64,000 nt of DNA. Origin: Haladaptatus litoreus (GTDB taxonomy: Archaea > Halobacteriota > Halobacteria > Halobacteriales > Haladaptataceae). How positions within the stretch are numbered: position 1 is the stretch's first letter; every line of letters begins with the position of its first letter. Below the pieces are notes generated by a model. The model made no database searches. It was given only the letters and a program-made list of their open reading frames with translations, and had not been told where the DNA came from. Made by a program: the position numbers and the translations under genes. Shown here one piece after another: positions 42,097-50,754 of the stretch. The DNA is taken from positions 930,001 to 994,000 of the forward strand of contig NZ_FTNO01000001.1 in the NCBI RefSeq assembly GCF_900156425.1. The letters run 5' to 3'.

Positions 42097-45000
42097 ATGA
42101 ATCGAGCCGTTTCAGGAGTACTCATATTCCTCCTCACTACATCACTCGTTTCGCCGACAACGACGGCGAACGAATCGCCACTTGCAGACGCTGGACTCGA
42201 CCAGAGCGTCACACGAGGTGCAACAGTTCTTCTCAACGCGCAGGGCTCCTACGACCCCGACGGGGAAATCGACCGATACGAATGGTCGATAACGACGCCC
42301 GACGGAATGACGAGAACACCCGACTGTGAAACCTGCCCACGAACGCGATTCCGACCAAACTCGGTCGGAACCTACACGGTTTCTTTAATCGCAACAGACG
42401 AAGACGGAGCAAGCAGTCGGGACACACTATACGTTTCCGTATCACCGGGTGAGGAACCGGAAATCAGCGTCTCCGGGCCACAGCACCCTCGTGTCGGCGA
42501 GCAGGCCGTGTACTCCGCAGACATTCAGACCGGTGCCGCACCGCTGAACAGAATCGTATGGTCGGTCGACGGCGAGACGGTCGAAACACGGTCGCTATCG
42601 AACATCGACTCATCCGATACGATTTCCCAGACGTTCGCGAACGCCGGGTCACGAACGATCACCGCGACGGTGAGCGATGCGGATGGGCAAATCGCGTCCG
42701 ATACGTTCGAAATTGCAGTTCAGCCTGCTCGGACTGCACCCTCGGAAAACACACTTGCAGACCAGTACACGCCGACGATTGTCGGAGATGACCTCGTCAC
42801 CGGTTCGACACCGCTTCGCGGAACCTACAGTTTGCAGTCAACCGCGAGTTCGAGCCAAATAGACGCTATCAGATGGGTCGGAGATGCAAGTACCCTTGGA
42901 AGCGGACGAACGGTAGCAACGAACTGGAAACCCGGCGACCACACACTCTACGCCATCGTTACGTATGCCGATGGTTCGCGTAACGTGGCTCGGTTTTCGG
43001 ACGGGTCAACCACTATCGTCGCCGATCCGCAACCGACGGTCGAACTGTCGTCCTTCGATAGCTACACGGCGATTTCCGGTAGTGCGGTCGCAACTGATGA
43101 ATACGAGAATCTACGCTCGATAACGGTTCGACTGGACGGAACCGCTATCGGTCGCTTACAGATGGATGGAACGCCCGGAGTGATGCAACGCCGACAGGTG
43201 TCGTCGTTCGACTACTCCGATTTCGACTCCGGTGACACGTACACGCTAACCGTCACTGCAGTCGATGCTCGTGGACAGACAAGTGTGTTAGAACGAGAGA
43301 TCACACCGACAAAGGAACCGAAAATCATCGAATCAGGGTTCGTCAACGGCCCGGTGGACTCCTATCACGAGCGAATTGACCCCGAGCGATACACTGCACA
43401 CCACGTGGTGAAAGTCGATTTGAATGGGGTTGATCCGGATGATGTGGAAGTAGCTTCTGTGGGAATGAGAGATGGTATTGAAAGAGTATCCTCAAATAAA
43501 CAGATACTGAATAATCAAATAGTACTAAATTCGTACTGGGTTGGTCAGTCGCCAGGCATATATAATATCACCAGACTTATAGAATTAAATAACTATGCCA
43601 GTGTTGTGGATTCTACATTGCAAATAAAGCCTAGTCCTCCGGAACTCCGAGTAGATGTAATAAACGACGGAACAAGCGGTTACAAGGGACCTGATTGGGG
43701 AATCGTTGTAGACGCAGGCGATTCATTTGATCCAGACGGAACAAAACTCAAATATATCTGGCAAGGAGGAGCAATGCCAATTTCCCCAGATAATAAAACT
43801 GGCAAGTTTCGCTCTGTCAAGTTTGGGAGGTTGAAAATAGAGGACAAATACGAACTGAGCACGACAAAAGAATTCAACTATCTGCAAGAATTTTCACCGG
43901 AAGTCAATAATGTAGAGGTTCTTTCGGAAGGTCCATACAAGCCAAACGACACAGTACGTCTTCGTGTTGCCACGAAACCATACAGATTCACCAAGAACAC
44001 CTATCACAACCAATTTGAATTAGGTATTACTCCGATAGGAGTCAGCGGAAACGTCGTTGAATGGGAGGAAAAAATAGTGTCGAAACCGGGTCATACGCCA
44101 CAGATGGATGACCCGAAAAGATACACCGGTATCATCGAAATCGAAGCGTCTGCATTGGCAAGCACGACAGAAAATCCAAAAATACGAGTGTACAACAAGA
44201 AGAAGGCGGCGACATACGAAGAAACACCCATCCCTGATTTAGAGGTATACAGACAGTACGGAACAATTTGGACGAATATCTCTATCAAAGATACGAAGTA
44301 CAAAGTAGAACGACCGACATACAATTGGGCGCGTGCTACGTCAGCAGACGAGCGCGACCAATATCTCGCGAATGGATACTCCGTTGTAGACACAGAGCGC
44401 GATGGTTTCGAATATACGCTCGAAGAGCGTGTCAAGGTTCAGGATGCGCAGTACGAAATTAAATCAAAAACGTTCCCATCAAAGCCCCTACACTCTGCCT
44501 CCCTTCAAACCCACTCTGACTGGTGGTCTGGTGGCCGTGAAAGCCAGAAACGAACGCGGACGAGAACTGAACAGGAGTGGCGAGATTCGAAAACAGGCGA
44601 CGGAACGTTCCTTGACGAGACCCGTCGCATTGAAACAGAGCCAGCACGGTATCAAACGCAAAAGCAGTACGCATACGCATATGATGTCGAAAAAACGGGA
44701 ACGAGAACCGTTACGAAGACGAAAGAAGTCGAAGTAACCAAAACGGACACGAAGTACGTCATGAAATGTGGATTCGAAGGAATCTGTTTCGAAGTCCCGA
44801 AAACCTACACGTACACGACGACTGTCGAAAGAACATACACAACGACAGAGGAGTACACCTACACGGTTACTCGAACGAAAACGTATTGGGCACCTCAAAG
44901 ACTCGGATGGGATCACTGGCCTACCGGCGACCAGAAGCAGGTGAAGGTCAGCGATGCTGAATACAAAACCCAGTATCTGTACGAGTATCAAGAGGAGTAC

Positions 45001-45405
45001 ACGGATGTCGTTCACACGTACGAGGTAAAAACCCGTGGAAAGGTCAGTGATGCAGAGTACGCGTGGCAAGAACGAATGACCACGACGGATAGAATGGACG
45101 TCGAATCGCTCATATCGGCGGACAACTGGCGAATCGGGAGGTATGGGCCAAACCTCAAATGGGATATGCAAAAACAGACGGGGGGTAAAACTACCACTGT
45201 CGATTGCAGAGGATACCGTCCTCGACACCTACGTGACTGCAGACGTCGATGTGACTCAGCAGTACGTTGTCGGAGAAACGCTGAAAAACGAAACCACTGG
45301 AACGAAAATTGTCGACAAGTCGTATTCCGGTTTAGTAAGTACAGCAGAAATCAAAGAGAGACTCCGAAATCAGCACGGAAAAGAGAAAGAAGGCTCCGAG
45401 TGTAA
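42097..45405 (+). CDS. Giant secreted PKD-domain surface protein, frameshifted near its end
   Basis: 1,102 residues as read. A Sec signal (MNRAVSGVLIFLLTTSLVS) precedes two PKD-like domains (about 28-125 and 128-220; YDPDGEIDRYEWSITTP and VGEQAVYSADIQTG), two or three more beta domains of unknown type, a GC-poor middle (about 440-760) and a Tyr/Thr/Lys-rich C-terminal third with copies of V-S/Q-D-A-E/Q-Y and long runs of T, Y and V. At 45180-45185 a G6 tract shifts the frame: with five Gs the protein would end ...VKLPLSIAEDTVLDTYV...CKLHCIM at 45424 (about 1,108 residues), which fits the composition of the rest; as read, the last 75 residues are basic nonsense. No membrane anchor, so the next gene may anchor it. 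Function unknown. Confidence 0.75.
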   Translation: MNRAVSGVLIFLLTTSLVSPTTTANESPLADAGLDQSVTRGATVLLNAQGSYDPDGEIDRYEWSITTPDGMTRTPDCETCPRTRFRPNSVGTYTVSLIATDEDGASSRDTLYVSVSPGEEPEISVSGPQHPRVGEQAVYSADIQTGAAPLNRIVWSVDGETVETRSLSNIDSSDTISQTFANAGSRTITATVSDADGQIASDTFEIAVQPARTAPSENTLADQYTPTIVGDDLVTGSTPLRGTYSLQSTASSSQIDAIRWVGDASTLGSGRTVATNWKPGDHTLYAIVTYADGSRNVARFSDGSTTIVADPQPTVELSSFDSYTAISGSAVATDEYENLRSITVRLDGTAIGRLQMDGTPGVMQRRQVSSFDYSDFDSGDTYTLTVTAVDARGQTSVLEREITPTKEPKIIESGFVNGPVDSYHERIDPERYTAHHVVKVDLNGVDPDDVEVASVGMRDGIERVSSNKQILNNQIVLNSYWVGQSPGIYNITRLIELNNYASVVDSTLQIKPSPPELRVDVINDGTSGYKGPDWGIVVDAGDSFDPDGTKLKYIWQGGAMPISPDNKTGKFRSVKFGRLKIEDKYELSTTKEFNYLQEFSPEVNNVEVLSEGPYKPNDTVRLRVATKPYRFTKNTYHNQFELGITPIGVSGNVVEWEEKIVSKPGHTPQMDDPKRYTGIIEIEASALASTTENPKIRVYNKKKAATYEETPIPDLEVYRQYGTIWTNISIKDTKYKVERPTYNWARATSADERDQYLANGYSVVDTERDGFEYTLEERVKVQDAQYEIKSKTFPSKPLHSASLQTHSDWWSGGRESQKRTRTRTEQEWRDSKTGDGTFLDETRRIETEPARYQTQKQYAYAYDVEKTGTRTVTKTKEVEVTKTDTKYVMKCGFEGICFEVPKTYTYTTTVERTYTTTEEYTYTVTRTKTYWAPQRLGWDHWPTGDQKQVKVSDAEYKTQYLYEYQEEYTDVVHTYEVKTRGKVSDAEYAWQERMTTTDRMDVESLISADNWRIGRYGPNLKWDMQKQTGGKTTTVDCRGYRPRHLRDCRRRCDSAVRCRRNAEKRNHWNENCRQVVFRFSKYSRNQRETPKSARKRERRLRV
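45180..45185 (+). repeat. G6 homopolymer tract with frameshift
   Basis: Six consecutive G in the codon context ACG GGG GGT. One base fewer rejoins the two frames of the surface protein. Homopolymers of this kind cause phase variation in bacteria and also are common sequencing errors. Confidence 0.6.
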
Positions 45406-45415
45406 ATTACATTGT

Positions 45416-45441
45416 ATAATGTAATACATTATATTTAAATA
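45416..45441 (+). promoter_or_regulatory. 17-bp palindrome and TATA box before the anchor gene
   Basis: ATAATGTA-A-TACATTAT (45416-45432) is a perfect palindrome overlapping the end of the large gene in its restored frame, and TATTTAAATA (45432-45441) is a strong, itself palindromic TATA box centred 28 nt before the GTG at 45465. A regulator bound here would cover the TFB/BRE region of this promoter. Confidence 0.65.
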
Positions 45442-45464
45442 TTAGTAGGGTAGAAAACGGTTGT

Positions 45465-46412
45465 GTGAGCAGAACAGTATCACTCGTCTTTGTCGTTCTC
45501 ATCGTCTTGTCCTCGGCGGCTGTTTCGGTGGCAAGTGCCGATACAAACAGTTCAGATGCATCTGATTGCCCCGTTTCAAAACAGGGTGAGACAAGAGTTA
45601 TCGAATCATTTCAAGGAGTATGTATCGAATCTCACTTTGAGAATGAAACAGTAAATTTGGTCGTTAGCAATCCTACTTCGAGGTACGTAGAAAGTACGGG
45701 TGTTGTAATCACGATAAATAGTTACAAAGCATATGCTAGAATGTCCAGCCTTCGTCCCGGAGACTCCTTCCAAAAAGAAGTCAACATCACCCAAGGACTA
45801 CACGCCTTCCAAGACAATCACTCGGTCTTCGTCTCAACATTCGGTGACAACACGACCTACAACTTCACTAAAGAGATCGACGCCTCGAACTCTCCAGAAG
45901 TTCTGACGCCGTATATCAAAAACGTCACCGTCGCCAACGGAACGATAGAGGGAAAGCAGTCCGCAGTCGCCTACGTCACGCTTGCGAACCCTTCGATTCA
46001 AACCTACTCTTCGAAACTGTTCGTCCATACACTCGGTACTGAAGGAAGCTTCTACCCCGCGTCCATCCGACCGGGTGGAACACGAACAATAAAAGTTGAG
46101 CTGTTAGATGACGATGGACAAGAAATCGCGGGTGAAGCACGATTGTATTCGGGGAACCTCACGGAAGCAGACGGCGGACTCGACCAGATGGGATTCGTCG
46201 GAACGGCAGGTGAGCAAACCGAAACGTGGAACGAATCGTTCGAACCGGTGCGGCCCACGTGGATGGACAGCCATTACGAGTACACAAACAAAACCCATGC
46301 ACCGAGTTTCGGTGAAAAGCTCAGCGGCGGACACGAAATCGAGGGGATTCCACTCGCCTATCTCGTATTTTCCCTGTTCGGTGTCTTCGTCGTTGTTCGT
46401 CGATTGCGGTGA
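45465..46412 (+). CDS. Secreted surface protein with C-terminal membrane anchor
   Basis: 315 residues, GTG start. Signal peptide MSRTVSLVFVVLIVLSSAAVSVA; extracellular domain with about ten N-x-S/T sequons (FENETV, VNITQG, DNTTYN, NVTVAN, SGNLTE, WNESFE, YTNKTH), one cysteine pair (SDCPVS, GVCIES); two Ig-like halves; one C-terminal transmembrane helix (IPLAYLVFSLFGVFVVVRRLR) with a basic cytoplasmic end. No family is recognised. The large surface protein lacks an anchor, and this gene comes straight after it with its own promoter, so the two could form one complex. Glycosylated and extracellular, they would face the environment. Confidence 0.7.
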   Translation: MSRTVSLVFVVLIVLSSAAVSVASADTNSSDASDCPVSKQGETRVIESFQGVCIESHFENETVNLVVSNPTSRYVESTGVVITINSYKAYARMSSLRPGDSFQKEVNITQGLHAFQDNHSVFVSTFGDNTTYNFTKEIDASNSPEVLTPYIKNVTVANGTIEGKQSAVAYVTLANPSIQTYSSKLFVHTLGTEGSFYPASIRPGGTRTIKVELLDDDGQEIAGEARLYSGNLTEADGGLDQMGFVGTAGEQTETWNESFEPVRPTWMDSHYEYTNKTHAPSFGEKLSGGHEIEGIPLAYLVFSLFGVFVVVRRLR

Positions 46413-46433
46413 AGAAATCCTCCGTTTTCTCGC

Positions 46434-46661
46434 TCACGAACCTTTTCCACCGGCGTCCTTCGTCCGGATGATTTCGCGCATGTTGATGTAGATGTCTTTC
46501 GGAGAGGTCTCTTCGTTCGGGTCGTAGAGGTCGCTGATTCGGTAGAGAATCGCGGCGACGAGTTTGCTCTCGCTGCTCTCGCCGCGGATGTCGTCCGCGA
46601 TTTCACGCAGGGTTTCGACTCGTTCCGGGTTCGACTCGAACGTCTCGGTTTCGCCCGCCAT
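46434..46661 (-). CDS. Small conserved haloarchaeal protein beside mrp
   Basis: 75 residues, MAGETETFESNPERVETLREIADDIRG...SKLVAAILYRISDLYDPNEETSPKDIYINMREIIRT. It is helical, charged and without signal or metal motif. Its start is three bases past the stop of the Mrp gene, so it is the second gene of that operon. Consistent presence next to mrp in haloarchaea is likely but cannot be checked here. It could be a partner of the Fe-S carrier, an inference only. Confidence 0.7.
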   Translation of the reverse strand: MAGETETFESNPERVETLREIADDIRGESSESKLVAAILYRISDLYDPNEETSPKDIYINMREIIRTKDAGGKGS

Positions 46662-46664
46662 AGA

Positions 46665-47705
46665 TTACTCCTGTTGTTGCCGACGACGATTGATAATCCC
46701 GACGTTGTTGGCGACGTTTTCAGTGAGGATGCGGAACGCGTCTCCGGTTTCGCTGTCTTCGTCAAGGACGATTGGCGTCCCTTCGTCACCGCCGGTTCGA
46801 ACGTCGGGGTCGAGAGGGACCCCGCCGAGGAACGGCATGTCTTGCTCTTCGGCGAACGCAGCACCACCGCCGTGTCCGAAGATGTCGTGTTCGCCGCCAC
46901 AGTCGGGGCAGACGAACGAACTCATGTTTTCGGCGATACCGAGAACGGGAGTTTCGTGTTTGCCGAACATCTGAAGTCCTTTTTGCGCGTCATCGAGCGC
47001 GACTTGCTGTGGCGTCGTGACGATGACCGCACCGGTAACGGGAACGCTCTGGAGGAGGGTGAGTTGCGTGTCGCCGGTTCCCGGAGGAAGGTCAACGACC
47101 ATGTAGTCGAGTTGGCCCCACTCTACGTCCTCCCAAAGTTGGGTGAGAACCTTGTGAACCATCGGGCCACGCCAGATGACGGGGTCGTCCTCGCCGACGA
47201 GGAAGGCCATGCTCATCAGTTTCACGCCGAATTTTTCGGGCGGGACGAGTTTTCCCTCCTCTGTCGCTTGTGGTCGCTGGTCGGCGGCGACCATCCGTGG
47301 AACATTCGGCCCGTACACGTCGGCGTCGAACAGACCGACACGGGCACCGAGTTTGGAGAGTCCAGCAGCAAGGTTGACTGCGACAGTACTCTTTCCGACA
47401 CCACCTTTTCCGGAGGCGACGGCGATGATGTTTTTGACGCCGGGTAGAACCTGTTCTTCAGGGGAGTGCTGGCTATCGACGCGGGCGGAGAGTTCGGCGT
47501 CGAGACCCTCGCTTCCGAGCACTTCGCGAACTCGATTTGCGATTTCGGTTTCGTGGGGTGCGTACGGTGCCCCGAGGACGAGCGAAATTTGCGCGGTGTC
47601 GTCATCGACCGAAATGTCGTTCACGATTCCGAGCGAAACGATGTCTTCGCCGAGGTCGGGGTCTTCGACGGTTCGAAGGAGGTTTCGAACGTCAGCTTCG
47701 TCCAT
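46665..47705 (-). CDS. Mrp/ApbC (NBP35-type) Fe-S cluster carrier ATPase
   Basis: 346 residues. An N-terminal MIP18/DUF59 domain (about 1-80, DEADVRNLLRTVEDPDLGEDIVSLGIV) precedes a P-loop NTPase: deviant Walker A GKGGVGKST at about 97-105, VDLPPGTGDTQ, and the Fe-S cluster ligands SSFVCPDCGGEHDIFG. It assembles or transfers [4Fe-4S] clusters to target proteins such as those of respiration. It is transcribed with the 75-residue gene and diverges from moaA, which needs Fe-S clusters. No further Suf genes are near. Confidence 0.93.
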   Translation of the reverse strand: MDEADVRNLLRTVEDPDLGEDIVSLGIVNDISVDDDTAQISLVLGAPYAPHETEIANRVREVLGSEGLDAELSARVDSQHSPEEQVLPGVKNIIAVASGKGGVGKSTVAVNLAAGLSKLGARVGLFDADVYGPNVPRMVAADQRPQATEEGKLVPPEKFGVKLMSMAFLVGEDDPVIWRGPMVHKVLTQLWEDVEWGQLDYMVVDLPPGTGDTQLTLLQSVPVTGAVIVTTPQQVALDDAQKGLQMFGKHETPVLGIAENMSSFVCPDCGGEHDIFGHGGGAAFAEEQDMPFLGGVPLDPDVRTGGDEGTPIVLDEDSETGDAFRILTENVANNVGIINRRRQQQE

Positions 47706-47866
47706 GCTTTCGGCTAGGGTGTGACCTGTCGATAAGGCTTGTGAACTGGGTAACCCAGTGGATGCTGGAATTTGATTCGGATTGGTGTTCCGTTACTGAG
47801 GCCAGTTTCTTTTTGGGCGGAGAGTAACCTAATCTGATTACATTCGTGTTGCTGACTCCCACGAGT

Positions 47867-47874
47867 TTAATAAT
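47867..47874 (+). promoter_or_regulatory. TATA box of moaA
   Basis: GTTTAATAA is centred about 27 nt before the moaA ATG at 47897, as for a leaderless haloarchaeal gene. Confidence 0.5.
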
Positions 47875-47896
47875 GCTCGTCCGAAAGGTACGGATA

Positions 47897-48856
47897 ATGC
47901 TCGAAGATTCGTTCGGGCGCGAGGTCACAGGGGTACGAATCTCTCTCACCGACCGGTGCAATTTCGACTGCGTCTACTGTCACAACGAAGGGCTAGGGGA
48001 CACGCGAGGCCCGATGGATCCGCAGGACGACGAAATGAGCGCCGACGACGTGGTTCGGTTTCTAGAAGTGGCCCGCGAGTTCGACGTGCAGAAAGTGAAG
48101 TTTACGGGTGGGGAACCGATGCTCCGTCAGGATTTGGAGGAAATAATCCGCCGGACGCCGGACGGGATGGAAACGTCGTTGACGACGAACGGAACCTTCC
48201 TTCCGGGCCGAGCGGAGGAACTCCGCGAGGCCGGACTATCGCGAGTGAACGTCTCCCAAGACGCGCTCGACCCGAAAGCGTTCGCGGAGGTGACGAAGAG
48301 CGGAGCCTACGACAAAGTGATGGAAGGCGTCGAGGCCGCACTCGACGCCGGACTCGACCCGGTAAAGCTCAACATGGTCGTGTTCGAGGCGACAGCGGGG
48401 TACGTTCCGCAGATGGTAGACCACGTCGCCGAAAACAATGGCCTTCAGTTACAGCTCATCGAGTACATGCCCGAACTAACCGGAAAACCCGAGTGGGCAA
48501 TCGACATCCAGCGCGTTCACGATTGGCTCGAAGAACAGGCAGACGAAATCGAAATTCGAGAGATGCATGGGCGAAAGCGGTACTGGATAAACGGCGGAAT
48601 GGTCGAAATCGTTGATCCCGTCGAGAACCCGAGCTTCTGTTCTAACTGTCATCGCGTGCGCGTGACGCACGAAGGATACCTAAAGGGATGTCTGAATCGT
48701 AACGACGACCTACGACCGATGGGTGAGATGACGAAATCAGAAATCAGGGAGGCGTTCCGCGAAACGGTCGCGAATCGAGTGCCGTACTACGGCGAGTATA
48801 TGGTTCGCAACGACGACGGAGAGTGGGAGATGAACGACCGATACATCAACGCCTGA
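47897..48856 (+). CDS. moaA: GTP 3',8-cyclase MoaA
   Basis: Radical SAM enzyme that starts molybdopterin synthesis by converting GTP to 3',8-cH2GTP. 319 residues: CNFDCVYC (N-terminal [4Fe-4S], CxxxCxxC at about residue 22-29), [17 protein letters not shown] and the C-terminal cluster [25 protein letters not shown] 47897 is used; the ORF is open for 17 codons upstream. The sulfite-oxidase-like protein at 16.6 kb is one user of the cofactor. The end is followed by a perfect 32-bp palindrome. Confidence 0.95.
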   Translation: MLEDSFGREVTGVRISLTDRCNFDCVYCHNEGLGDTRGPMDPQDDEMSADDVVRFLEVAREFDVQKVKFTGGEPMLRQDLEEIIRRTPDGMETSLTTNGTFLPGRAEELREAGLSRVNVSQDALDPKAFAEVTKSGAYDKVMEGVEAALDAGLDPVKLNMVVFEATAGYVPQMVDHVAENNGLQLQLIEYMPELTGKPEWAIDIQRVHDWLEEQADEIEIREMHGRKRYWINGGMVEIVDPVENPSFCSNCHRVRVTHEGYLKGCLNRNDDLRPMGEMTKSEIREAFRETVANRVPYYGEYMVRNDDGEWEMNDRYINA

Positions 48857-48909
48857 ACGGGCATCACCAGCGCCGAAGTCTGATATTCGAATCGGTCGGT
48901 ATCGCTCCT

Positions 48910-48941
48910 GAAATTCGTTCGACGGCCGTCGAACGAATTTC
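48910..48941. promoter_or_regulatory. Perfect 32-bp palindrome between moaA and the M14 gene
   Basis: The 16-bp half GAAATTCGTTCGACGG is followed directly by its reverse complement (48910-48925 and 48926-48941), with no loop. It starts 54 bp past the moaA stop codon and ends about 15 bp before the TATA-like GTTAATAC of the next gene. It may be a transcription terminator, an operator, or both. Such length with no spacer is rare by chance. Confidence 0.65.
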
Positions 48942-48989
48942 GCCCGAACGGTAACAAAGTTAATACGGGCAGGCTACTCGCCTTCTCGT

Positions 48990-49772
48990 ATGCGACGACG
49001 GGCATTTTTGACGAAAGTCGGTGCGCTTTCTATCGCCGGAGCGAGCATTTCGGTGGTTGGCGGTGGTCGTGCGGCCCAAACCGCGGCAGAACCCGCGTAC
49101 ACGATTCTTTCGGAAACGGAACACGCGACAGACGTATTCGTCCGGGAGGAAGGAAACGGCCCGACCGCACTGGTCGTCGGCGGAATGCACGGCGATGAAG
49201 AAAGCGGCTACCGCGCCGCAACCGACATCGCGGAGTGGCAAATTTCGGGTGGAACGCTAGTCGTTCTCCCGAAAGCGAATCAGGTGGCGATTCAGGCGAA
49301 CAGTCGTGAGGGGGAAAACGGCGATTTAAATCGGCAGTTTCCACCCGGGAAAGAGCCTGAAACGGAACTCGCACGGGCAATTTGGGATGTAGTTTCCCGC
49401 CACGACCCGGACGTGGTGCTCGATTTGCATCGCTCCGTCGGGATCTACGGCTATCACGAATCGTCCGTCGGGCAGGTAATCTGGCCGACGGATGCAGGAA
49501 AGGCGAGCGAGTATGCGAAGCAGACGGCGGAGTATTTGAACGAGTCGGTGGTGCCGTGGTCGATGCCACTCCACGCGTTTCGTCGTGGTGGTGAGATAAC
49601 GGGGTCAAGTCCCATGCTCGTCCACAAAATTGCGGGCGATTTGAGCAAACCGGGGTACATTTTCGAGACGACGGAGTTTTTCATCGACCCCGGAACGAGG
49701 GTTCGCTGGACAAAAAAAGCGGCCGAAGCGTTGCTCTCCCGGCACGGAATCGAGCGGAGGAAAGGCCAATGA
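48990..49772 (+). CDS. Exported M14-type carboxypeptidase/deacylase
   Basis: 260 residues with a signal MRRRAFLTKVGALSIAGASISVVGGG that has the RR-x-F-L pattern of Tat substrates. The mature enzyme belongs to the M14 / succinylglutamate desuccinylase-aspartoacylase superfamily: VVGGMHGDEESGY (Zn-binding H and E), QFPPGKEPETELARAIWD, and VLDLHRSVGIYGYHES (Zn-binding H). It would hydrolyse an N-acyl or peptide bond outside the cell membrane. Substrate unknown. The next gene overlaps its stop codon by 4 nt (ATGA), so they are one operon. Confidence 0.87.
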   Translation: MRRRAFLTKVGALSIAGASISVVGGGRAAQTAAEPAYTILSETEHATDVFVREEGNGPTALVVGGMHGDEESGYRAATDIAEWQISGGTLVVLPKANQVAIQANSREGENGDLNRQFPPGKEPETELARAIWDVVSRHDPDVVLDLHRSVGIYGYHESSVGQVIWPTDAGKASEYAKQTAEYLNESVVPWSMPLHAFRRGGEITGSSPMLVHKIAGDLSKPGYIFETTEFFIDPGTRVRWTKKAAEALLSRHGIERRKGQ

Positions 49773-50071
49773 TTGGGGAGAATCGGCGGATAAACGTTAG
49801 AAAAATGTTGGCGGGACGAGCAGTGTGGGGATGGTATCTGCTGTTGGTCGTTCCAGTCGTCGTCGGTGCGCTGGATACCCGATTGATGACACCACTCGCG
49901 CTACCGGGGTATCTGATTCTGACGCTCGGGAGTTCCTTTGGAAGCTACCTTTTCCCGACTCTCGAGCTATGGGTGTTCTGGGCACCGTTTTTCCTCGGGA
50001 TGTACCTCGTCTCGGTGGGGCTTGCGGCGGCGTATCATGCAGTTCGAGAGACATTCGTTGCGTTTAAATAG
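49769..50071 (+). CDS. Small membrane protein in an operon with the M14 enzyme
   Basis: 100 residues, three hydrophobic helices (GWYLLLVVPVVVGALD, LALPGYLILTLGSSFGSYLF, LWVFWAPFFLGMYLVSVGLAAAYHAV). Its ATG overlaps the stop of the exported M14 gene, so they are translated together. No catalytic or transport signature; it could be a membrane partner of the enzyme. The tRNA-Ser lies 80 bp downstream. Confidence 0.7.
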   Translation: MIGENRRINVRKMLAGRAVWGWYLLLVVPVVVGALDTRLMTPLALPGYLILTLGSSFGSYLFPTLELWVFWAPFFLGMYLVSVGLAAAYHAVRETFVAFK

Positions 50072-50149
50072 TAACCACCGGTACGTTGAGTTGCAGACAC
50101 CTGTAGGGGCGCGCGTCCCGAGTCCGGAAGGGCGAACATATGAACGCGT

Positions 50150-50234
50150 GTCGAGGTAGCCTAGTCTGGCCCACGGCGCAGGGTTGCTAACTCTGTGGCG
50201 TCAAGCCTCGAGGGTTCGAATCCCTCCCTCGACG
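50150..50234 (+). tRNA. tRNA-Ser (anticodon GCT)
   Basis: 85-nt class II cloverleaf: acceptor GTCGAGG/CCTCGAC, anticodon stem CAGGG/CTCTG with loop TTGCTAA (anticodon GCT, reads AGC/AGT), a long variable arm (GGC-GTCAA-GCC), T-arm GAGGG-TTCGAAT-CCCTC, discriminator G. CCA is not encoded. It lies 16 nt before rps13 and is probably the first member of that operon, as known in other haloarchaea. Confidence 0.95.
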
Positions 50235-50250
50235 CTCCAAACTATCAACC

Positions 50251-50754
50251 ATGAGTACGGAACAACCACAGGACGAAGACGACGACCTTCGGTACTTCGT
50301 CCGCATCGGGCAAACAGACCTCGATGGGACGAAGTCCGTAGAGCGGTCGCTTTCCGACATGAACGGAATCGGTCGTCGCACGGCACGACTGCTCGCCGAG
50401 AAGGCGGGCATCGACCGAACCGCGACGTTCGGTCGACTCGACGAGGACGACATCGAGAGCGTCGTCGAGGCCGTGGAAAATTACGCCGACGAAGTTCCCG
50501 AGTGGCTCGCGAACCACCGAGACGGATACTTCTCCGGCGAGACAACACACGAAACCGGTAACGACCTGTCTATGTCGCGGCGACAAGACATCAACCGGAT
50601 GAAGATGATTAGCTCCTACAAAGGCATCCGCCACAAACGTGGACAGAAAGTTCGCGGACAGCGAACCAAGTCCACTGGTCGTACAGAGGGTACGATTGGC
50701 GTGAACGTCGAAGCTATCAAGGAAGAAGCCGCCGCGGAGGGTGACGAAGAATAA
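50251..50754 (+). CDS. rps13: 30S ribosomal protein S13
   Basis: Part of the 30S head; it contacts the P-site tRNA and the 50S subunit. 167 residues, longer than bacterial S13 as usual for archaea. The conserved [33 protein letters not shown] and the C-terminal [26 protein letters not shown] are typical. It follows the tRNA-Ser by 16 nt. Its TAA stop shares an A with the rps4 start (TAATG). Confidence 0.97.
   Translation: MSTEQPQDEDDDLRYFVRIGQTDLDGTKSVERSLSDMNGIGRRTARLLAEKAGIDRTATFGRLDEDDIESVVEAVENYADEVPEWLANHRDGYFSGETTHETGNDLSMSRRQDINRMKMISSYKGIRHKRGQKVRGQRTKSTGRTEGTIGVNVEAIKEEAAAEGDEE

Noticed and set aside
45143-45424. Independent 93-codon gene at the end of the giant surface gene
   Set aside because: It is the natural C-terminus of that gene in the frame restored by one G less, and has no start signals of its own.
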